Shown here: positions 1 through 14,500 of the stretch, one piece after another | Position numbering within the stretch: position 1 is the stretch's first letter | Layout of the letters: each line of letters starts with the position of its first letter | Origin: Nautilus pompilius | Taxonomy: Eukaryota; Mollusca; Cephalopoda; Nautilida; Nautilidae | Assembly: GCA_018389105.1 (NCBI GenBank) | Contig: JACATO010000321.1 | Coordinates: 1,826,001 to 1,890,000, forward strand | Direction of reading: 5' to 3' | Length of the DNA: 64,000 bases | Made by a program: the position numbers and the translations under genes | Notes under the pieces: model-generated | Database searches by the model: none | What the model saw: the letters and a program-made list of their open reading frames with translations, nothing else | Told to the model about the DNA's origin: nothing

Positions 1-300
1 AGTAGCTACCACTTTCAATGACACATGCACAAAGTCTATGAATGAAGACTCATAGATTGGCATAAGTATTGTATCCCAGCTGTTGTTCCACTCCTGTTGC
101 AATGCTACAGCAAGCTTCAGACAGATATGTGGTTCAAAATTAAAATGGTGATGACAACACCATAGCTCATCCTAAACATGTTTGATATGGATGAAGTCAG
201 ATCTTGATGGCCAGTCAAGCACAACAATGTTAACCTAACATAACAAAGCCTGTGTCATCCTAGCTGTGTCATGGTGTGGGTTGTTTTGCTGAAATGTCAG
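1..300 (-). pseudogene. Tc1-like transposase C-terminal remnant
   Basis: Read on the minus strand with frameshifts, this encodes FQQNNPHHDTARMTQALL, then NIVVLDWPSRSDFIHIKHV and LQQEWNNSWDTI. This is the order of the second catalytic Asp block, the WPSRSPDLNPIEHVWDEL block and the EWNN tail in Tc1/Tc3 transposases (DD34E, cut-and-paste). The second catalytic Asp (QQDN) is Asn here and the Glu block is damaged, so it is dead. It continues off the left edge. Confidence 0.8.
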
Positions 301-3300
301 ATGCAGTTCATGTCAATGTAGAAAAGAAAGATGAAGCAAGAGAAGCATGCTTTTCACCTACTTTCACATCACTAGATTCTAATACAGAAATGCTTTGCAA
401 ACTATTCATGTCAGTGGTGGTAAACTTATACCCTACCATCAGAAAATGACAATAGTTTAAATTTGTGACATAGAGCATAGATAACTTTACAACCTGATGT
501 AGAACAATGATTTTCAGTCAAGAATGTCCAATTGCACAGTTTCTTAAACCTTATGTTCAATGGTGCCCACAAAGTAAATTACAGGGGGGAGGGTTGACAA
601 AATAATATTAGGTGCAAGGAATGTGCCTAGTGATGAAAGCATACTAAAATATAAAGCGGTACTAATTTTTTTCCCTATCTTTGATTTTGATCAATAATCT
701 TTTACTTAGAAATATATCTTGTGATACATTTAGAATTTTTTAAAATTTATTTTTCAGCATTAGTATGCTTCCTTTGCTACTCAATCATAACTCACAAAAA
801 CAAAACAAAAAAAAAAGTTTTATTCAATATGAATTGTAGACATCTCTGGGCTTTTCCAAATTTATCTATTACTTTTTGAATAATTTACACTTGTTAACTA
901 AAACTTTCACTCTATAAACACTTATCATACAAAGTCCAGGCAAGTGATTGTCTGCCACTGTTGACCTCAGTCATGTTTTCACCTTCTCAATGTCTAAACA
1001 ACCTTTCTGCTATGCAGATTGTTACTGATTATGTTATGCTTGATGAACAGAAGGGAATAGTTCAGTTTTCACTAACAATTCAATAAGTACATTTTTTAAT
1101 TTACTAACACATTCCCCCCCCCCCCTTTTATGGACAACATCTCAAATCTGCTGATAGCTTCAGCTTCCTCGTTTTCAATTTTGTACACTTCATTTATTTT
1201 TATAATTTGGTTTATGAATTCTTCACATCAATACGCATCATTTGTAAAAAATGAAGGCAAAGAAGTCAGGAATATGGTTTATTTTCTGCAGCAAACCTGC
1301 TCTCCAATGATGAAACAATTAAGTCCAAATATGGTATAAACAATGTGTAACAAAAATATTTCACCACAATTGAGCCACCAACATTAAATCAAAATGTCTG
1401 CTGTCTCCACTGTCTGGGAACAGTAAAGTTTAGCAAAATGTTTGCTGGATTGTTATACTTTTTGTCATGTTCACAAAACACTTATAGACTCCTGAACATG
1501 ATTATACATTTCTATGATATCAAATTCAACAGCTTGGTGAGCTTTTATAACAGATTCTAACATTACTGAATAGCTAGAAATTACACTGAGATAAAAAAAT
1601 TAACAGTATTGTGCTAGAAGCAGATTTTAATTAGTGTGCATCTTGTTGTGTTTTATCTGAAGCACAGTGAGTAAGATGCTTAACTTAGCAAAAATGCGCT
1701 CAAAGTTGTTGAAAAAAAACTGAAAAAATTTTGAATTTTGCAGTCCAATGTGTTTCAGACAGTTTACATTTGGGAAAAGACATCTCTGTGGACTCTCATG
1801 GAAGAAATATTATGATAGCTTTGATTGTACCAATTGTATTGCATATCTGAGGTACACAATTAAAATCATTCATGAGTTTATGAGAAGCACAATGGAGAAA
1901 CAGCATTTGGATACTAACATTTTATTGTAGCTTGAATGTCCTTTTCCTTTCCTGGAATTGTAGAGCACTTATCATATCCTTGGCCATGTAGTTTTTCTAG
2001 ATTCAAGCCAAACATTGTAAACTGATCAATGATATTATTGGTAATGGAAGTAGCATCCAGTCCATATATTCATATATTCTTGCAAAATTCCCTTCAGATA
2101 ATATATTCAGCAGTCATTGTGTTGATGAAACATATACCAAGTAAAAATTGTTCCTTTCCAGATATGTCAGCACTTTATTCAGCAATAAAAAAAAAAATCC
2201 AGTTGAATTGTTTATCTAAGAAGCCATTTCTTTCCTAACAGTTTCTTCATAGAGACTGCTTCTATATAGACAAACATGTATAACAAGCACTAGCTGGAGC
2301 ATTTTCCAAATGATTTTATAGCATCTCATTTCTTGATTCAATATTAGATTTAAACAGGCTTTGAACATTCCCAGTTTTGCTTCCTTTACCAAGTAACATC
2401 ATGTGTACAACAAAATAAAATGGTTGACAATATTGGATATAATACTTTCCATTTCTGTTCAACATTTGCTTCAAAGTGCTGTCCAGTTTACACATGATGT
2501 TCATTTCTGTTTTTTTCTGATGGCCAAAAAGTTAGGTACATCCACCTGCACAAAGTGGTAAAAATGTGATCTCTAACACTTTACAAAAGTCTTTACACCT
2601 TGTATAGTAAAAGGTGTCATGATGAAGGCTCTCTCTGTTCCATGATAAACTGGCTGTGGAAAATTATACAATATTTACAAAATACTCCTTGTATGTGTGG
2701 AAAATAAAAGCCATGGTGAATACTGATTTATCCACACACAATGGAAACTCTTTTGAAATCATAATTCTCAAGAGACATGTCACTTTTTACAAGTAGTTTG
2801 TGTTAAAGATTGTCTGTTAGTTTTAACAGTGCTTTAACATGTAAACCAATATCATCAGAATTATTATCAAAATGATTGGGTTGATCACTTTTAACTGCTA
2901 TTGTTCAATCTGTACCTGAGATAGTGCAACTATTAATGTAAGTTCTTGCTTTCTCTGCTTCTGCCTCTGGTATTTATAATTTCTGCTTTGTTAAAAGCTT
3001 TCTGATATCCATTTTTGAAAAATGAAGATTAACAAAATATCTGAAACAAATACAAATGTAAACCATACTTGAGTTGACTGGGTTACTTAGCTATTGAGTG
3101 GGAATTTCTTTGCCAATTTTTATAGCTTGGTGAGATCTGAAAGTGGTTCCTGGCACTTAGTTTGATTAACCATTTAGAATCACTGCTACACTCACTGACT
3201 AATCAAACAGTTATGCTAACCAATTGGCAACCCCTTCATTTCTTAATTAATCTATCAGCTTGTTTCTGAAAAACAGACAGAGAGATAGATGTTTAGTTAT

Positions 3301-5239
3301 TAACTTTGACATACATATGCTCTCACAATGCTTATATTGTATTTTCCTATATTGCTACTCACTTTTGGCCTTTGGCTGGGCACATTCAGACTTGCCTGAT
3401 TTACCATGCTCAATTGGGCATGATGAGCAATAAATAATGCCATTATTACACTATCACTAAGAATTTTCCATAGTTGGGGGCAGTTTCTACTCTCCACCTC
3501 CTAACTTGCAAGCATCCATGCTTACATTGTTTAGTTTTACTTCCTGATAATGGTGATCAGATGCACTTCTACAGTAATTGATGTATACCATCACTTAAGT
3601 AGTGATTCTGGATGATGTAGCCATATCCACTAATCCCAACGCTGCATTGTAGCACAAGACTGGTTAGCTAAGCCTAGATATCTTTATTATATTGATTGTT
3701 CTTTTATGACAAAATACAAAACAGCATCATCTCCCAGCTAAGGTGTGTATGACTCATCTTTGAGAAAAAACATTCACTTGTTTAAGTCATGTTATCTTGA
3801 AATTTTTTTACAGAATTGAAACTGTATTAAAAGATGATCTGGTTAACTACTGCTTGCTTAGAAAATAAAATAGGTTACTATTGTCTTGTACTTGAAATGA
3901 CTTTTTAAAAAGCATATACTGTTTGTTACTGTTACTAACACAAAAGGTTTCACTATTAACATGCCATTCATTTTGTACTAACATGTTGCACTTTGTTAGC
4001 AGTAGTTTTTAACTTGTTTGCAGTTTTTCTGATATACTAAATTAATACCATTAATACACATTATCTACATTCTTAAAAGATTAAATAATATAAAAGAAAA
4101 AACAAAGCACTGAAATTCCTTTGTATACATATATATATACTGTAAATACATAATTTAACAATATACCTTAAGTTACTTATATGTGCAATGTTATTCTCAA
4201 TGAGTCATCATCTAGAAAATAACTAAACACTTTGTTCTATCAGTATGGCATAAGATTAATAAAAAAGAAAAAAAAACAACAAAAATTGGCAAACAGTTTA
4301 TTAATGTTTATGTTTGTTTTTTAAACAAGAATTACTATCTTGAACACAAAGGAGCCAAACATTTTTAATACAATACATTAATTACCATGTGTTTTTGTTT
4401 CCTTTTTATAATTAGGTACTGAAATTTAATTTTAAAAGTTGCAAATATTGATTTAGAACTATCTATCTTTCTCTTGTTGAATGGATACACTGCACTTATC
4501 TCAGTGAGGTAAACCCCATTGATAATAATGTATCTGCTTTGTTCATATCAACAGTGGTTTGGTTGTCCAGTAATCAGTGTTAGCGTACATACAAACATAT
4601 ATTTTGTCCTTATGCTCAATAAATAATTTAGTTGGTTCAAAATCAAGTTGGCCTAATATTCCCTGACAATAAATGAATGTCAATGCATATCAAATCAGAA
4701 AACCATAAAAATCTAAGCTTGCAGAACCGATTCCATATTTTTATTGTTTTTCATCTTTATCTGCATACACCAACAATTGTAAAACAGTGCAAAACTTCAT
4801 GAACCAAACTAATTTGATTAGTTTGTTTCTTAACTTCAACTAACCAAATTATTCATACAGACAGAAATAAAAGGATGATATTATGGTTAGAAAGATGCTG
4901 ATATCATGATTAGAAAAGAAATGAAGATTAAAACTAAACTAAACTAAACTTATTCACTCAGTTAATTTGTAAAAATTCAATATTTTTTTGTTTTCTACTT
5001 CTAGGTCTGGTGATAAGACAATGAAGTCTGAAGGAGAAAAAAATTACAATTAAAATTTATAAATATGATACAAGAACAACCAAAGTATTATTCAAATTAA
5101 CTTTACCACATATACTATTTTTTTTCAGCAATTTTTACAGTGTAAAATGCATTAAAATAAGCAGTCAATATGCCACTGCTGTTATACTAATGGCATCTGG
5201 TAATAAATAAAAAGTCCACGAGACAAAATAAATACTTAC
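301..5239. other. Left part of the 3' intron: AT-rich, no exon seen
   Basis: Apart from the Tc1 remnant at the left edge, this 4.9-kb stretch holds short poly-A/T runs, a TA-rich patch near 4127-4140 and an AAACT run near 4927-4950. No minus-strand open stretch with spectrin character and splice signals was found. The many short ORFs on both strands have no recognisable content. Confidence 0.6.
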
Positions 5240-5566
5240 ATGGTAGTCTTTCAGCTGTATTTTTTTTTCTTGCAAAGTTGACTTTGGACTGAAGTCCTTG
5301 ACTAATTTTTCCATGTCCTTGATCCACTGGTGTAACTTTTCATACTGCTCATCATACCTGGTCCAGTGAATGAGAGCCTTCTCTAGTTGATCCCTGTGAG
5401 ATAACACAGTATTTTTGAAATCATTCCAGTCAACATCCAACATGTTCAACTCTCGCATGATAGTCTGCTGACCTCTAGCAGTTGTTGTTTTCAGCACAGT
5501 TTCTGCCGCTTCCTTACAACAATAGTCAACAATCTCTGCACCCTCAGGAAGAACAGAAATGATTTC
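5240..5566 (-). CDS. E32, long cassette exon (109 aa), last in the window
   Basis: Reads EIISVLPEGAEIVDYCCK to STLQEKKIQLKDYH. Helix C is LDVDWNDFKNTVLSHRD and helix A is YEKLHQWIKDMEKLVKD, followed by the diagnostic STLQEKKIQLKDYH. The acceptor is TTATTTCAG and the donor GTAAGT. By the cassette rule the next exon should be a short one; none is visible between 1 and 5239, so it lies beyond the left edge. Confidence 0.9.
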
Positions 5567-8500
5567 CTGAAATAAAATGGAAGCACAGAACAGATTCTTA
5601 ATCAGCACTGTTTAAGACAATAAAACTAAACAGTGGAAATCTGTTTTCTACAAAGTTGTAATAAAATAAGCTACAATTACACCAACAATTGATGTCATGA
5701 TAAGATTAACAAAAAAATAAAACAAAATTTAATCATGTGTACACACACAAATATCCATAAATTTTAACAACAACAAAAAAAATTTAAGCTACTATAGCCT
5801 TCAACAGTTGTGACTTCTCTGAGGTTTAGAAACATTTCCCATTCAATTTATAATGATCAGTAACATAATTCATCATCTTATTTGCCCATTTCTAATCAAA
5901 TGGAATTATGTTAAACAGATAAGAATGTTTTGGAAACCACCAGGCTACTTTAAACATCTTAATATTCTGAAGAAGAAAGATTATTTGGATGAAACAAAGG
6001 TTTAAGTTTATTAAATACAGCTAAATGTGTTTATAGCAGCCACCCAAGAAGAGTAGCAATTGTGGCACCTATAGACAGGTGGCAATTTTGTTTCCTCCAT
6101 CACTAGTGTACCTTAGTGTAATTGCACAATGTAAATGCAAGCACACTTAATGTGCATTATAACCGTTGAAACTTTTCTTTTCAAAAGATATTATAAGTCC
6201 TTTTACAATGTATTTTTAAAAGTGTAAAGTAATACATTTTTGATTTTCGACAACTCTGATCTATCTAGCTGTTATATTATTTTGTGTCCACGTGATTATG
6301 GAAAATTTGGTTTCAGTTCTAAACCTTCTTAAAGAAACATAGCCCACTACTTTTTTGTTCTGTGTTTGACTATGCATCCTGTCTAGACTTTCTCTAACAA
6401 GTCCATGCAACATTTCAGTAGGTTGTTGTAGTCCTTGTTGATGTTGAATTTTTCATCTCATGCAAACCTATAGCAACATCATGGATAGACTTGAATCAGT
6501 CTGAAATTTCTTCTTGTTCTCTTTCTTGCCATCACTTTTTTCAGCAGGGTCAGGGTCATTTTCCTTGTAGTAGCAAGGGAAAAATTTATGAAAAATTTTT
6601 CAAGAAATTTTATTTGCACTGTTGCACTCAAATGCCATGTCGTCATTTTCATCTTGGTCAAGGAGTCTACACCTCTTTCCCTTTGAGGTCAGCTCTAATG
6701 CTATAGTTTCTGAAGCACTTTTGGATTGTATCTGCCTCCATGTCCCTTGAGGACTGATGTAGCCAGTCAGTGGCCTCCAGCAAGAAGGCATGTTTGAGCA
6801 TGTTTGGAACAGTCAAGTCCTTGTTTATCTTCAGTTTCTGTGGGATAAGTCGGCTCCCTGTTCTTGAATTTGAGTTAAAATGTCTGGAGCACCCTTTGAT
6901 CCATGGACTGGGTGATTGTGGTGGTGTTCAGAGGCAAGAACAGCAGTTCAATGGTCTCTAGCTGTAGGTGAGAATGGCAGGAAGCATTATCAGGCAGCAT
7001 GAGCATTTTTCATTGCTGGTGGTTCATCTTGAGATCAACCTCTTTCATGTTTAGTTCAAAGACATTGTTTGTCATCCAAGTATTCTTCTTAGTGTGATAT
7101 TTTACTGGCAGATCCTTGCAGTGATTTCTGTGAATACAGCAAGGCTTGATAGACTTCCAATGAGAAGCTTCTCTTTCTCTTCAAGTCTGTTGCAACATAA
7201 CATTAGAGTTCTCTCTTTTGACCACTTACTGCCCAGGATGGTAGCTCCTTTGAAGTGCAGTATAGTGTTCATAGAGGCTTTAATAAAACTCAATTTCAAC
7301 CAAGTTGTAAATGGCTAGCATTCTGAAAGATCCAATCTCCACTCCAACACTTTCACTGAAATTTCTGTCAAATATGATGTTATGCCTTTGACAAAAAGTC
7401 TTGAGCCATTCATTTGAAATTTTTAACTCATCCATCCTCAGCTGCCAAAAAATCTCCAAGGATTTATGTTCAATAGGTCTGCTAACTAGAATTATCCTGG
7501 CAATCACATCTTTGAAGCATTTATAGAAAATTGCAATGATTTTCTCATTCCTCTTCTGCTGCATCTTTCTTTTCCATCAAGAGGAGTGTTGGTCTTGAAC
7601 TTACCATGCCAGTCCTGTTTGTACTTGAGAATATTCTGAATTTGAGTCTTGCTGAGGTGATGCCCTTCTAGATTTGGCAATAGTACATAAACCTTTGCCA
7701 CACATATTTTCTTATCATATTAATCTTTGATATTTTTCTCAGGAGGATATCAAGGTTTTCAGTCATAATCACAGTTTACACAGAAAAAAGAGCAATAAAT
7801 ATGAGAGATTGCTTCAACGAAGGTTTATAAGCAAGTTATTGAATATCATGTATACAATATCCCCACAAATTCTCATAAAAAAGCTAACCTAACATTGAGT
7901 TTCAATCAAAATAATTTTTTTTATCTGCAATTTATTTATTAATAAAGCAAAAAAAAAGAAAAATATCTTTAAAGTCAAAATAAATTTTTGTTGATGTGAT
8001 TACGACAAAATTAATGTGAACAAGTTGATATCTGCATGCATTGCCTATTGATCAATTGAAAAATTATCAACATGAGCTTCGTCTATGTGCATGCTGGTGT
8101 ACATTGTGCACACGTATTGTGTGTAGCAATCAATATGGAATTTTTACTGAGTATTCATAGAATTTTGTATTGAATTAACAGACTGTCTTGTAAGTTTTTA
8201 TAAAAATATTGTGTAGGCTTGTGACTCTCCAAAATGTCATTTTGGCAACTGATTTCACATTTTACATAAACAAAAGCTGCTATATACAGTAGAAAGGATA
8301 GCATGGAAATCAATTTATATGGCCAAAGTATAAATGGTATTCAGTATGAGCTCTGTGTGTGAAGGAGTTTCATGTAGCTACTATGAGTGGATGGTCAAGA
8401 TTGAACATATGTATTTTTTTTGCATCCATGTATTGAATCTTACATCCACTATATGTTTTAAAAATCTATAAGAATTTACTAAATACCACATTTTTGAGCT

Positions 8501-11500
8501 ACATGTAATTTTGAAACTTTCTGCCTCTTTGACCAGTAAAATACATAACTACTTACATCAGCTCTCTCCAGCTTATTTTCAAGTGAAATTCTGTCACTCT
8601 GTGAATCAACTGAAATAGCCAGCTTATCTTTATTTCTATCAAGCCACTCCAGACAGGCTGACAAAGCATCCTGGTATTGTTGATGGACTTTTATGTGTTG
8701 CTCACACTGCAAAATTAGGTTCTGGAAGTACAAAAAGCAAACTAAAAAGTAACAATACATATATCTGAAGAAAGAAAGAAAAATTAAAAAGCAGACAAAA
8801 ACATTAAACAGTAAAAATAAACTACCCAAAAATTATGAGTTGCTTCTAGCATTAATTATTTTGTATAGTACAATAATTACAGTGCCTGTCAATGTTTTAG
8901 TAACCAACATAAGTAGATACATCTGACCAAAATTTACATATTTTAAGAGTGATTATGTATACAATTGTCCCCCGGTATTCACAGGGGCTATGTTCCTAGA
9001 GCAGCCGCGAAGAGTGAAAAACAGCGAAATTTGGACATGGTCCATAAAAATGCCTATAAATATCAAAATATAACGCAAAATATAATAAAAAAATATAAGT
9101 AAATATATAATAATAATTTAATAAAAAATACAACACTGAGAGACAGGGGCGTAGCTAATAGGGGGCGGCAGGGGCGGCACGTTTTTGGGGGGGGTGGCAT
9201 TTTTTGGTCCGAGTGCGCGTTTGTCAAATTTAGTTCAGGACAGTATGTTACATATATAATGTATTTTTTCGTTCTATTTTTCCAGATATTGTTTTTTTCC
9301 TGAATTTTTCGTTCAATTTTTAATGGTAGTTTTTTTAAAGGAAGAAAGTTTTTCTAAAATTTGCTGTAAAAGAAATTTGCTCACTTGAAGTGAGTCACTT
9401 CTAATTAATTTTGAATTGAATATCAATATTTTCTCATTATATATTTGATAATTTTTATTTTCTAATAGTACTTTTTTTTCAATAAATAAATAAATAAAAA
9501 ATGAATTTTTTGGAGGTTTGAAATTCTACGTTATTTAGAGGGCGGCAAATTCTACGACCACCCCGGGCGGCACAAACGCTAGCTACGCCCCTGCTCAGAG
9601 AAACACTCAGCGAAACACTCGAGATAGCTACACGTGGTAAACTGGGATGATGCTGGGCTGCATCTGCCTGAGACAGCGCCTCGTGGGCAGCAGCCAATCA
9701 GCAGCGAGGAGAAATGAATAACGCTCTTGGATTGGCTACTTTCAAACCTCCAGCCAATAGCGTTTATTTTATATTGATATTTTGCTGAATTTACGTTAGT
9801 ATTTATATTACAAAATTAGTAAATTATATTGTTATTAGTAATTTAGTGTTAATAAGCGTGAAAAAATATATATTGCCACGAAAAAAGCCATAAAAAATCG
9901 TGGAAGATATTTGCGATTCTGTGAATATGTGGGGGTTTCCACGAACAATTATTAGTTAGGTTCTAAGGAAAATTCCGTGAATAACCAGGGCCGCGAATGC
10001 CAAACCACAATTACATGGGGGTCGACTGTACACTGGATATGTACATGGGCAGATAAACAGTATGCAATATCACCATGCTAAAAAGGTGGTTCCCATGAAA
10101 ATTTTCCGTTTATCAAAGAAAATGCTATTGGTTGTCTAACCCTAACCCTGATTCCATGGCAAAAATGTGCCAGTGCTTAACACGTTTTCACACCCTGACA
10201 CAATTCTCTTGCTAACATCACTCATGCAACAGAAGTGAACAAAGGAATGATCCATTTTCATCTCAAACAACTTGGCTAAGACTATAGCATGTAAGAAACC
10301 CCTAATGCCCATTAAGAATGAAACACTTCAAAAGGTCTATTCAGAAGGCATCTCTTGCAAAAGCTTGAAGTATTGATGGAATGATAGTACTCTTCTCTGA
10401 TGCATCAAAGTCTTGTCTAAAGGTTGCACTTGAATTTGGAGTTGACCTGACCCCAATGCCTTCAGCTCTATGATCAGGTAATGAAGGGAGAAGTGAGAGG
10501 GCAGAGTGGAACCATTGTTTATCAAAGAACATCACAATTCTGCTAAGTGCATTGTCATTTTAAAGATGCATCTCCTACCATTGTACCAATAAAGCATACT
10601 TAAATTTTCCAGGAGAATGACACTACTTGCCACTTCTATCTGACCAATGTCTGGTAAAGGAATCAAGACATTCAACTTCCTTTCTAGATACCTCAAAACA
10701 ATAATATGAGTCTGATCAAGTGGCTGTGGGAGCACCTGGATCATCAGTTGTTGCATCAATATGATGGGATTAAAGCAAGCTCTCACAAAAACAAGGGGAA
10801 ACCTGGACTTGTCAATGATACAAAATCTTATTGATGCAATGCCAGAGTCCTTTTTGCTGCAAAAAGGTGGCTAAACTAAGTATTAGTATAAATAATTTCT
10901 GTCTACTGATTGTTTTTATTTGCTTTATTTTGCAAATTAACACTGTAATGTATACAAAGGATTATGGTAAGGTACTGTTTTTTTTTTAAATTACATTAAA
11001 GAAAAGCAACCAAACCTCTCACTGCAGACTGCCAAGTGTGACATGGAACATTTCTGATTGTTTTAAAGTTTTATTGGTATAAAGATGCAAGCAAAATTTT
11101 CATTCATCCACAAAAAAATTAGGACCAAAAATATGAAATCCTATAAGGCGCATTCATCTTCATAACTTGTTTATCAGGAATATGGACAATAAGAACAAAC
11201 TATAAGGGTAATACAATGGATGAAACTTTTTTCAATAAGTTTTAAATAGTACATGCTTATTATCAGGAATCAACATTATGAATTAATCAAAATGAATAAA
11301 TTAACAAAAATTATAAAAATTCAAAATAATCATCTGTATGAACTTAGAAAATCCATTCTAGTATGAAGGTAAGAATGATTCAAGAAATACTTACAGAAAA
11401 TCATTTGTATGTTATTTTTTTAAATCTAATTTTCTGAATAAATTGTAACTTTAATGTTCAGAAGATGCCAACTATTATCAAGTTTTTAGTTGAGGTCTCA

Positions 11501-14500
11501 AATATTTGTTAAAAGCAGTTACAAAAAAAAAAAATCACTAAAAGATTTCATTCCAAGCATTATTTTTCAAATAGTGTAGGACATTTAAGCATTTGTTTGC
11601 TTGAAAATAGAACTCTTCTCCTAAACAGATCTTTTATGGTTTATACATATGCTTGGTGGTGGTTCATTCATTAAAAAAAAAAACAAAAACATCTGATGTA
11701 CAAAAATACATACTGTCTTTCTTGTCATCAGGATGCTCCATATCTGCCAGGGTTAGGGTTAATCAAGAATCCTTCATACACTGTTACTTATATCAAAAGA
11801 AATTTTTTTGTCACAGCTTAATATTTATGACAAACTATAATAGCACTTTTAATTATTTTTCAGATTTTTTCCTTTGTTCTGCTAGTGAATTTAGTTTGAG
11901 AACTTTCACTTTTTGAAAAAAATGTGCTTTGTTTTTTTGTTTTATTTTATTTTCGTTATGGTTGTTTTGTTTTTTTCCTAATTTTCTTTTTTGTTTCAAA
12001 TTTTATGTAATCAAAACTACGGATGCTGTTATAAAAACTATAATGGTTTCAGTTTTATTTTTTCCTTTTTGTTTCATATTTCTAAGTGTGGTTCCTGCTG
12101 TTAAATATCAACTAATATGCAGGATGCACTCTAAGAATTCTACCTTAGCATCTGCTGCAATTTTTTCATATCTTGAACTGACATCAGTGATGAAAGCTCC
12201 AATTTCTGGATTTGATGTGTTCTGTAATACCAGTTGTGCTTTCTCCACTGCAGAGTCGATGTACCTCTGATGTAGCAGAATATCTTGGTACAAAGACTGA
12301 AAAACAATAACAATATTTAGAAAAACATGATTAGTCTTTCATTGCTGGCAAAAACGATATTTTCATACCATGATTGAAGCTTCTTAACATAAACAGCAGC
12401 AAACAAAGAGACAGTAATTACAAAAAAGTAAAAAAAAATTTACTTTTAACAAAAGAAAATGAAGTACGAAAACAGCAAGTGAAGGTACAATGAATGTTTC
12501 AACTTGGCTGGAAATGGAAATAACCAAGCTGATGGACTTATCATTAAAAATATGGAAACAAAACATTTTAAATGAAAAAGAGAGATCATTCTTAAACACA
12601 CACACTTTTTACTTCCATACAGTACTTGGCTGAAAAATTAAGGAAAAAGAACGGAATTGCTGAACTTACTATAGCTGCTGAAAAACTTTAAATAATTTAA
12701 AATATAAATTTTATTATTATTTCATTTTAAGCAAAAAAAAACTTATTAAAATAAATATTAAATGAATAACCATCAAATTTAAATACCTTGCTGTTTTGCA
12801 ACTGCAATCTCTTTTCCTGCAAAGTGTTTTTAAATTCAGTGTCTATATTTAATGTTGATTCAACATCTAATAGCCAAGATAACAGCTGAGCTTGCACATC
12901 AGAATATGATGTCCATTGCTGCAAGTAATTCTCAGCTTTCTGTTGAGTATCACTCAGATCATTGCAAAATTTTTCCCATTCCTGTTTAGCCAAACGAATC
13001 TCTTGACGTACAGCTTCTCGACCACTAACAGATGTATCTGGATAAAGCTTTTCTCCAGTTTCCAGCAAAATGTTTAATTTCTGCAAACCCTGATCCCTCT
13101 CAGTAATGATTATCTATAAAGTAAACAAAAACAATTAAATAATAACTCATAGCATTTTTTTTTCATGAGGTCAAACCACAATTATATTTTGTGACATGGT
13201 AAACCATATGAAGCGTTTTTAAGTAACTTGGATTTGATTGACTTCTTGACCTTTCTGTTTTGTATTTCTTTCATTAAAATACTTTAAAATAATGTCTCAA
13301 CTTAAAGCTGTTTAACCTAAATTTCTGTTTTTTTGGATAAAAAGAAGCATTATTAATGCTGTTCTTAATAATCAGAGCTAAAATATAGCTTAATTTATAA
13401 TTGTGTGAAGATAGTTTTGTTTGTTGATGTTCAAAGTCCTCTTAAATTTAATCCTCTACATTAGATTCTGTTTCAGTTAACAACTATGCAGCCAGCTTCT
13501 TATAAAAATTATTTCTAATAATTTATATGAACCCTTAATTGTTTCTAAAAATATGGGTAAGGGTTTTGAAAAATCTATATAATGAAATTTAAGATACAAA
13601 AATATGACACTTGTGCACTTCTAGACATGAAGCTTTGTTCTCATTTATGCATGTTTACATGTTCATACTTCATTCACCAAAATTCAGTAAAGAAATTGTA
13701 ACTTTTATTGTAATGCTCACAGAAATGTAACTTTCTTAAGTCACTTTACCAAGTGCATTGCAACATGTTGTTCAAGGAAACCTGTATCTTTAAAAATTTT
13801 AAAGAGAAATTACACTGGTAAAAAGCAAACCTATAAAAATTACTGTATGTAAGACTACATTTTTAATTGATAAATATGCAATTTTACAAGAAACATTTGA
13901 TTTCTGTACTAAAAAATTATAAAATATCCTATAAATTGAACTGCATAATACTTTATTCATAGGAAAAAATGCTAAGCATTTTCAAGATTTGCATAATTAT
14001 GCAGACGAAATAGATGCCAATGTCCTCCGTTTTTAATTTAAAGTTACTTTGCATTCAGTTCAAGGGCATGTGATGTCACGTTGCATCACACATCACCATC
14101 CAAGATGGCAGCCTCACATGAAAAAAAGTCGAGTCTTGAAAGTGTTAATAGCTGCTATTGTCTTCCAACTTGGTACAAAGATGGAACACAAATATGTAAG
14201 TTCTAGAGTATGACAGCAAATAATTGCAGTTTAACTAACGGAGAAATGAAATTTTCCTAAATTCATTGCAGACTTGCAGCAAAATACAGTGATGATGCCA
14301 TATATTAGTAAACTTTTTAAAGAAAGCTGGGAAATAATGGGCATCCTGATGTAAGGCCATTTGCAATTGCAACCAAAAACACGAACAGAGTGAATGCCCA
14401 TATAGAAAACTGTTGCATATAAATGAGAGATCTTGCTAAAGAACCCATTTATTAAGCTTTGGAAGTCTAGAAATCATATTTCACCAATATATATGTTCCA

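Noticed and set aside
10138..11760. Telomere-like CTAACCCTAACCC (10138-10152) and GGGTTAGGGTT (11748-11760) in opposite orientation
   Set aside because: Only about two copies each, in ordinary intron. Too short to argue for an interstitial telomere or a repair scar.
11653..12270. Two plus-strand open frames of 87 and 113 codons
   Set aside because: Phe/Leu-rich translations of T-rich sequence. The second is the antisense of exon E30.
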